This document shows positions 58,131 to 64,000 of a stretch of 64,000 nucleotides of DNA, in pieces (within the stretch, counting starts at the first letter, position 1; the number at the start of each line of letters is the position of its first letter). The notes under the pieces were generated by a model. That model did no database searches. It had not been told where the DNA came from and saw only the letters and a list, made by a program, of their open reading frames with translations. The position numbers and the translations under genes are program-made. This DNA is from Hofstenia miamia (taxonomy: Eukaryota > Xenacoelomorpha > Acoela): NCBI GenBank assembly GCA_004352715.1, contig SCFE01000118.1, positions 1,391,043-1,455,042 on the forward strand. The letters run 5' to 3'.

Positions 58131-58550
58131 TGTAGCATCATCCAAACAAATAAAAAAAAACCTGTAAATGTTGAGCAAAGTGAGAATAAGATCAAAGAAA
58201 CAATAATTAGAAATATTGTATTTAGATCAATTAGATTAATTTAGATTTATTTGTATTATGCAACTAAGAAACAATATGTGTCAAAAATGAGAGATTGGTA
58301 TCAGTTGATAAAAATACTTTTGGCAAAACAAGGGTGCAAAATCACTTCCATTATTTTTAGCTGCCATCTTGGTAGAAGAAAAGTTTAAATTTGAAATCAA
58401 CAGGTACTTTTCTGGAATTACTATAAATATGAATTAAATACTGTAAGCAATTGATAAAGAATTTTATTCAGAATTCTTATTTTGTTTCTACTATAATGAT
58501 TTGATTATTTAATATGATGTCAAGCTAATTGAGTGGTGTTTAGTAGTGGT
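58131..58550 (+). repeat. LTR-like or dispersed repeat, copy 2
   Basis: Matches 47,426-47,844 (see that entry), starts TGTAGCATCATCC directly downstream of the Gag relic, and is cut by the gap. If an LTR, it would be the 3' LTR of the Gag element, but the preceding bases do not form a good polypurine tract. Confidence 0.6.
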
Positions 58551-59550
58551 NNNNNNNNNNNNNNNNNNNNNNNNNNNNNNNNNNNNNNNNNNNNNNNNNN
58601 NNNNNNNNNNNNNNNNNNNNNNNNNNNNNNNNNNNNNNNNNNNNNNNNNNNNNNNNNNNNNNNNNNNNNNNNNNNNNNNNNNNNNNNNNNNNNNNNNNNN
58701 NNNNNNNNNNNNNNNNNNNNNNNNNNNNNNNNNNNNNNNNNNNNNNNNNNNNNNNNNNNNNNNNNNNNNNNNNNNNNNNNNNNNNNNNNNNNNNNNNNNN
58801 NNNNNNNNNNNNNNNNNNNNNNNNNNNNNNNNNNNNNNNNNNNNNNNNNNNNNNNNNNNNNNNNNNNNNNNNNNNNNNNNNNNNNNNNNNNNNNNNNNNN
58901 NNNNNNNNNNNNNNNNNNNNNNNNNNNNNNNNNNNNNNNNNNNNNNNNNNNNNNNNNNNNNNNNNNNNNNNNNNNNNNNNNNNNNNNNNNNNNNNNNNNN
59001 NNNNNNNNNNNNNNNNNNNNNNNNNNNNNNNNNNNNNNNNNNNNNNNNNNNNNNNNNNNNNNNNNNNNNNNNNNNNNNNNNNNNNNNNNNNNNNNNNNNN
59101 NNNNNNNNNNNNNNNNNNNNNNNNNNNNNNNNNNNNNNNNNNNNNNNNNNNNNNNNNNNNNNNNNNNNNNNNNNNNNNNNNNNNNNNNNNNNNNNNNNNN
59201 NNNNNNNNNNNNNNNNNNNNNNNNNNNNNNNNNNNNNNNNNNNNNNNNNNNNNNNNNNNNNNNNNNNNNNNNNNNNNNNNNNNNNNNNNNNNNNNNNNNN
59301 NNNNNNNNNNNNNNNNNNNNNNNNNNNNNNNNNNNNNNNNNNNNNNNNNNNNNNNNNNNNNNNNNNNNNNNNNNNNNNNNNNNNNNNNNNNNNNNNNNNN
59401 NNNNNNNNNNNNNNNNNNNNNNNNNNNNNNNNNNNNNNNNNNNNNNNNNNNNNNNNNNNNNNNNNNNNNNNNNNNNNNNNNNNNNNNNNNNNNNNNNNNN
59501 NNNNNNNNNNNNNNNNNNNNNNNNNNNNNNNNNNNNNNNNNNNNNNNNNN
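58551..59550. other. Assembly gap of exactly 1,000 N
   Basis: Placeholder gap separating the CpG-depleted block from the Gypsy element. Confidence 0.99.
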
Positions 59551-59871
59551 AATAAATAAATAAAATTACAACAGTAAAGACGGCAGTTGAGAGTAGATAA
59601 AATCTATTGAACTATCGCTACAGTTTCCTCAGTTTTTAAACAATTGTTTTCATTACCTGTCTTTGTTTACAATACTTCAATGTAGTTCAACATGATCAAA
59701 TTCTATTTCCCTCGTAAAATTAAATTTGAGCAATAATCAGCACCATTGAGGGGACACCAAAATAATAGCAACAAACTAAACTCGAAACTAGCGAATAACG
59801 TCATGATGACGTAATAATACAAAGTGATGTTGTAAAAATTAAAATCAATGGAATCCCTGAGCGACTCTACA
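59551..59871 (-). mobile_element. 3' LTR (5' part) of the minus-strand Gypsy-type element
   Basis: Read on the minus strand the LTR starts TGTAGAGTCGCTCAGGG at 59,871, right after a polypurine tract. It contains paired ACGTCA/TGACGT half sites (about 59,797-59,812) and GGTGTCCCCTCAATGG, both shared with the fragment at 12,091-12,240. A TTTATTTATTTATT run at 59,551-59,565 leads into the gap, so the LTR end is not seen. Confidence 0.75.
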
Positions 59872-59885
59872 TGCCCCCCTTGCTC
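59872..59885 (-). promoter_or_regulatory. Polypurine tract (plus-strand DNA primer)
   Basis: GAGCAAGGGGGGCA on the minus strand, immediately before TGTAG. Retroelements prime second-strand synthesis here; its position fixes the LTR edge and the element's orientation. Confidence 0.8.
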
Positions 59886-59888
59886 AAA

Positions 59889-60936
59889 TTAATTTTTGGC
59901 TAGTAGTTGAAGGGCTGGCCCAGAAACGATATTTTGTGTAGCCATGATCATCTTGGTAGCAAGTTCTCCATCCCATGTTGTGACTTCCACATAGCTGGCC
60001 TCTCGTGTTATCTGCATCAGTACCTCTCTTTGTGTGACCACCTTGTCTTTCAGCCTGAGGAATTTTAGGGCAGGCATGCGATTGCTAATTGGGCAATTCC
60101 TCCGAAGATTGTTCAATCGTCTGGTAAATGTATTGTAGAAATGTTTGTATAGCTGAAGGCCTTTGAGTGCTACCATGAGTGTCATCATAGCATTGGTGTC
60201 TGACGTGTGAGTGTCATCAGTGCTGATCTCAGTATCAGGGTAGAAATGGAGGAAGACTTGTCGTACAGACCCCATGGTCGTGGCGTGATCTACAAACAAC
60301 GAACAGTACTCCTGGACCTGACTTAATGTCATCTCGTCTGAATTCGATACGTTGGCTCAAATCATGGTGATAATTTCAATTCGCTTTGTGACGTCATAGT
60401 ACCACGTCACTGTTTCCACATTATTTATCCATGTTAGATCTCCAGCAGCCTGGAATAGGATGAGAACACGAGGCTGCAATGTAGCTAGTTTGTCCTGAAT
60501 TGCTTGTTACTGTGTGTGGATAGGTAATCCCTTTAAAAAGATATCAGTGATGGTTAATTTGCCATTGATGAATACACGCTCTGCGTTTCCTCTGGCAATG
60601 AGTTTTTCTTGAATAGTTTTGTATTCACCAGTTCGACTGGCTTTGACCGCTTCTGATTTACTATTAATGAAATTGATCTGATCAGATAACTGAGCAGCTA
60701 CCCTCTTTTTTGGTTTTCACACCTTCCACTTCAGTTGAATCAAGGGTGTTTCTATGGTAGGTGGTGGAATACACAGGAGGTTTGACATTTTGATCTTCTT
60801 CTCTAACTCGCTAAACGTTGACTGAGAGGCTAATGTGGTGGTTCCTATTGTCACAGGATAATTTATGCGAGCATCTTTAATGGTGTCCCAGAATTTTCCT
60901 CGTAATCCCTTCTGTCTTAAACGTTCAATCTGTTGG
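59889..60936 (-). pseudogene. ORF between integrase and LTR (env position), unidentified, three in-frame stops
   Basis: One minus-strand frame from about 60,936 (QQIERLRQKGLRGKFWDTIK) stays readable for about 345 codons with in-frame TGA, TAA and TGA. It ends with the stop TAA at 59,889, 17 bp before the LTR. The last 147 codons are open (MTLSQVQEYCSLFV... to LLAKN). Other recognisable stretches are AERVFINGKLTITD and RVLILFQAAGDLTWINNVET. There is no signal peptide, glycosylated ectodomain pattern or membrane segment, so despite its env-like position it does not look like an envelope protein. It looks more like a charged, helical nucleic-acid-associated protein, which is inference only. Confidence 0.55.
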
Positions 60937-60961
60937 GTAGATATTCAGATACATGAAGTAG

Positions 60962-61961
60962 NNNNNNNNNNNNNNNNNNNNNNNNNNNNNNNNNNNNNNN
61001 NNNNNNNNNNNNNNNNNNNNNNNNNNNNNNNNNNNNNNNNNNNNNNNNNNNNNNNNNNNNNNNNNNNNNNNNNNNNNNNNNNNNNNNNNNNNNNNNNNNN
61101 NNNNNNNNNNNNNNNNNNNNNNNNNNNNNNNNNNNNNNNNNNNNNNNNNNNNNNNNNNNNNNNNNNNNNNNNNNNNNNNNNNNNNNNNNNNNNNNNNNNN
61201 NNNNNNNNNNNNNNNNNNNNNNNNNNNNNNNNNNNNNNNNNNNNNNNNNNNNNNNNNNNNNNNNNNNNNNNNNNNNNNNNNNNNNNNNNNNNNNNNNNNN
61301 NNNNNNNNNNNNNNNNNNNNNNNNNNNNNNNNNNNNNNNNNNNNNNNNNNNNNNNNNNNNNNNNNNNNNNNNNNNNNNNNNNNNNNNNNNNNNNNNNNNN
61401 NNNNNNNNNNNNNNNNNNNNNNNNNNNNNNNNNNNNNNNNNNNNNNNNNNNNNNNNNNNNNNNNNNNNNNNNNNNNNNNNNNNNNNNNNNNNNNNNNNNN
61501 NNNNNNNNNNNNNNNNNNNNNNNNNNNNNNNNNNNNNNNNNNNNNNNNNNNNNNNNNNNNNNNNNNNNNNNNNNNNNNNNNNNNNNNNNNNNNNNNNNNN
61601 NNNNNNNNNNNNNNNNNNNNNNNNNNNNNNNNNNNNNNNNNNNNNNNNNNNNNNNNNNNNNNNNNNNNNNNNNNNNNNNNNNNNNNNNNNNNNNNNNNNN
61701 NNNNNNNNNNNNNNNNNNNNNNNNNNNNNNNNNNNNNNNNNNNNNNNNNNNNNNNNNNNNNNNNNNNNNNNNNNNNNNNNNNNNNNNNNNNNNNNNNNNN
61801 NNNNNNNNNNNNNNNNNNNNNNNNNNNNNNNNNNNNNNNNNNNNNNNNNNNNNNNNNNNNNNNNNNNNNNNNNNNNNNNNNNNNNNNNNNNNNNNNNNNN
61901 NNNNNNNNNNNNNNNNNNNNNNNNNNNNNNNNNNNNNNNNNNNNNNNNNNNNNNNNNNNNN
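60962..61961. other. Assembly gap of exactly 1,000 N
   Basis: Placeholder inside the Gypsy-type element; frames crossing it are artefacts. Confidence 0.99.
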
Positions 61962-62146
61962 AGGGAAAGTTGTGCTGCACACCAGTTTTCTGCGTGCCCT
62001 TGAATCAGTGGTGCAGATCCCTGGTGGGAGAGGCTTTTTGTCCATTGGTCTCTCTGCCCTTGAATCAGCCTTGAGGACTACTAGGACGCCTTCTCACTCT
62101 ATGTCGTCTATTAATCAGTTCTTTGTTCTCATCCCTTCTGCCCTCA

Positions 62147-64000
62147 ATTCAATGTCTGGTTTGAGAACTTCTTCACATTCTCGTTCTCCTGTTTGTAGTT
62201 GAGAGTTCCTCCAGTTGTTGGGTTCTGTGCACTCTCATTTTCATCAGTGGGTGCATCATCTCCTTCTAATTTCCTAAATGCAGTTAATAAATTTATATCC
62301 CATGTTTCAGGGTCATATATAGGTTTATTTCTTGCTTTCCTCTGGGGCAGCACTCTTCAGCTTGGACCATCATCTCTGATCTCTGCTGTGTACTCATCAT
62401 CGAATTCTTCTTCATGTATGCTGTCGAAATCATACATATCATATATTATTTCATTGCCATTAATTTGGCATATTTTGAATTTGGCGTTGTCATCTATCTT
62501 TGTCTCTTCAATATCTGCTGTTGCTCTCTTCAGGTTTTGAAAATATAATAGTCTATTATTGTCTAGCATATATTCATTGTTCGGTAATGTTTGTGTTATT
62601 GTGTGAGGGCCGGACCATACTGTTTTCAACTTCAGGACTTGGTTTGTGTCTATGAGTTTAATCAGTGTGAATGTGTATACTTTATTGCCTACCTTGTGTG
62701 CGTGACCATAGAGTTTTTAATTATAATTGTGTTGCTGTCTCACTGCTAACTTTTTTATATTATGACATATCATTTCATGAATTCCTGTGATCTTGTTTTT
62801 TAGTTGTTGTACATATGCATTGTCCAATTTTCCAATAGTATTCGATCATTTTGATAACCTCTCTCCATCTGCTTCCTCCTATTCATGTTGTTGCTACTCT
62901 GATTAGCTTAATTAATGTTCGATTGAGTCGTTCCTCTGCTCCATTGGCCTGTGAGTGATAGGCGGTTTTTCGTTCACTTGAGATTTCTAGGAGCTTCACC
63001 ATCTCCTGGAAAAGTCCACTTTCGAATTGAGGCCCTTTATCTGTTATGATCGTTTCCATTGGTCCCAATCTCAGTATCCACTCTTTTAAGAATATCTCAG
63101 CTGTGGTTTCCACCATAGTGTTTCGCATCAGGACCATCCTTGCATATTTGGTGAAGTTGTCCACCATTACCAGTAAGTACTGATAGCCTTCAGCGTCCTT
63201 TAATGGCATCTCCAGATCTATATGGACTATTTCATTAGGTTGAGTTGTGATAATTTTTTCTAGCAGTGCTCACTGTGTCAGGAAGTGTTGTTTGTTGTTT
63301 AGAAGGCATGTCGTGCACTTGTTAATAATGTCTTCCATGACTTTCCTGACAGCTGTTGTTATGAATCACGCATTGAACATTTTTTCCGTCTGTGCTATTC
63401 CTAAGTGACCCTTCTCATGGATTTTCCATATCAATTCCCTCTTGAAGTAATTGGGTATCATGATTTGGTTGTGTCCGGCTTCAACGTATAGTAGTCTGTT
63501 CTTGTTGATCTTCCATTTATAGCATTCATTGTATCCTGCCATTATTTTAGATAATGTAGTTCGCGGTTCTTTAATCTTTTTTATAATCTCACCTAGGATT
63601 ATATCATCTTTTTGTTTGTCCACTATCTCTTGTTCCGTTATTTCCTCTCTTATGAGTATCAGTAGTACAGCTTGACCTTTTTTATCCACATTTATCTCTG
63701 GTAATTCCTCGTATTCAGTCTGTGGCAGAAACTGAAATTGCTTCTTTTCTCCATTTGTCTTTGCTGCGTCTCTTTGGTATTCTGGAAGTGATGTCCAGAA
63801 GTCCGCATTGTTGTGTAATGTGCCTTTTCTATGTTCAATAGTAAATCTGAATTCATTTAGGTATTCAATCCACTGGGATACTATTCCGGACTTGTCTCAA
63901 AAGAACTTCTTCAGCCAGCCCAATCCGCTGTTGTCTGTTCGTACTCTAAACTCTCTTCCTATAAGGAAATGTGGAAATTTCTTGATGCTCTCAATCAGTG
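62147..64000 (-). pseudogene. Gypsy-type pol: RNase H end, integrase and C-terminal tail
   Basis: Minus strand, entering at the window edge with RNase H (FLIGREFRVRTDNSGLGWLK, then FTIEHRKGTLHNNADF). The integrase zinc finger follows: HEKGHLG gives H-X3-H and CTTC gives C-X2-C (63,290-63,420). The catalytic core is HIDLEMP...VDNFTKY, then IITDKGPQFES, then NGAEERLNRT, with exactly 35 residues between the second Asp and the Glu (D-D-35-E). A GP-containing C-terminal module follows (TVWSGPHTITQTLPNNEYML) and then an acidic tail (62,150-62,630). At least three stops or frameshifts break it: after MFNA at 63,363, near 63,270, and within 62,700-62,880. The 5' two thirds (Gag, protease, RT) lie beyond the window. 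Confidence 0.9.

Noticed and set aside
1-64000. CRISPR array, bacterial operon, phage or symbiont genes
   Set aside because: No short regularly spaced direct repeats, Shine-Dalgarno-led operons or prokaryotic families are present; all recognisable genes are eukaryotic.

Overview
The window reads as nuclear DNA of an unidentified invertebrate animal. The genes are split by AT-rich GT-AG introns, the base composition is AT-rich, and most recognisable coding sequence is decayed metazoan transposons: Gypsy, R4/Dong, CR1/jockey-like and L1/Tx1-like LINEs, Tc1, mariner, piggyBac, hAT and a THAP/P-type fragment. I cannot name the species. No bacterial operon, CRISPR array or phage is present. Only two ordinary cellular genes can be supported. 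One is a kynurenine/glutamine aminotransferase on the minus strand (eight exons, 19,712 down to 14,985, C-terminus missing). The other is a UFSP1-like Ufm1 protease on the minus strand (33,439 down to 32,097, present as two partly overlapping versions around a gap). There is also one 5'-truncated tRNA-Leu(AAG).

Layout. 1-3.3 kb: a TTAA-flanked inverted-repeat element, empty AT-rich DNA and a broken THAP domain. 3.3-8.5 kb: a Gypsy pol relic (+), an (AAT)n tract, an R4/Dong-like LINE 3' half (+), then a CR1-like LINE end (-) that appears twice because two overlapping contigs were joined by a single N. 8.5-12.3 kb: unidentified decayed reading frames, more false duplication, a DD37D mariner end and a piece of Gypsy LTR. 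12.9-14.6 kb: (TA)n with a gap, a small inverted-repeat element and a Tc1 relic. 14.98-19.7 kb: the aminotransferase, with a piggyBac-type MITE and a 67-bp minisatellite in its introns. 20.5-21.8 kb: R4/Dong and CR1/L2-like LINE ends (-). 26-28 kb: an L1/Tx1-like LINE relic. 30.4-31 kb: a piggyBac transposase relic. 32.1-33.4 kb: UFSP1-like. 34-35 kb and 39.2-39.9 kb: LINE ends. 40.6-47.0 kb: a long inverted repeat resembling a foldback transposon, with a 1,000-N gap in its loop and a hAT MITE in only one arm. 47.0-58.5 kb: almost free of CpG, carrying a near-perfect palindromic MITE, a hAT (ZMYM1-like) relic and a Gag relic. 59.5-64 kb: a Gypsy-type element on the minus strand with integrase, an extra 3' ORF, polypurine tract and LTR.

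The genes here do not form a pathway: the aminotransferase is amino-acid metabolism and UFSP1 is ufmylation. The most informative signals are (1) the abrupt CpG-depleted block starting at the outer edge of the inverted repeat, which suggests either a separately methylated domain or foreign or misjoined sequence, (2) the before/after pair for a hAT MITE in the two arms, (3) the replaced catalytic Asp and apparently intron-less junction in one UFSP1-like copy, and (4) many false tandem duplications flanking N runs, which must be collapsed before copy number is interpreted. I found no convincing new multi-gene biological system.
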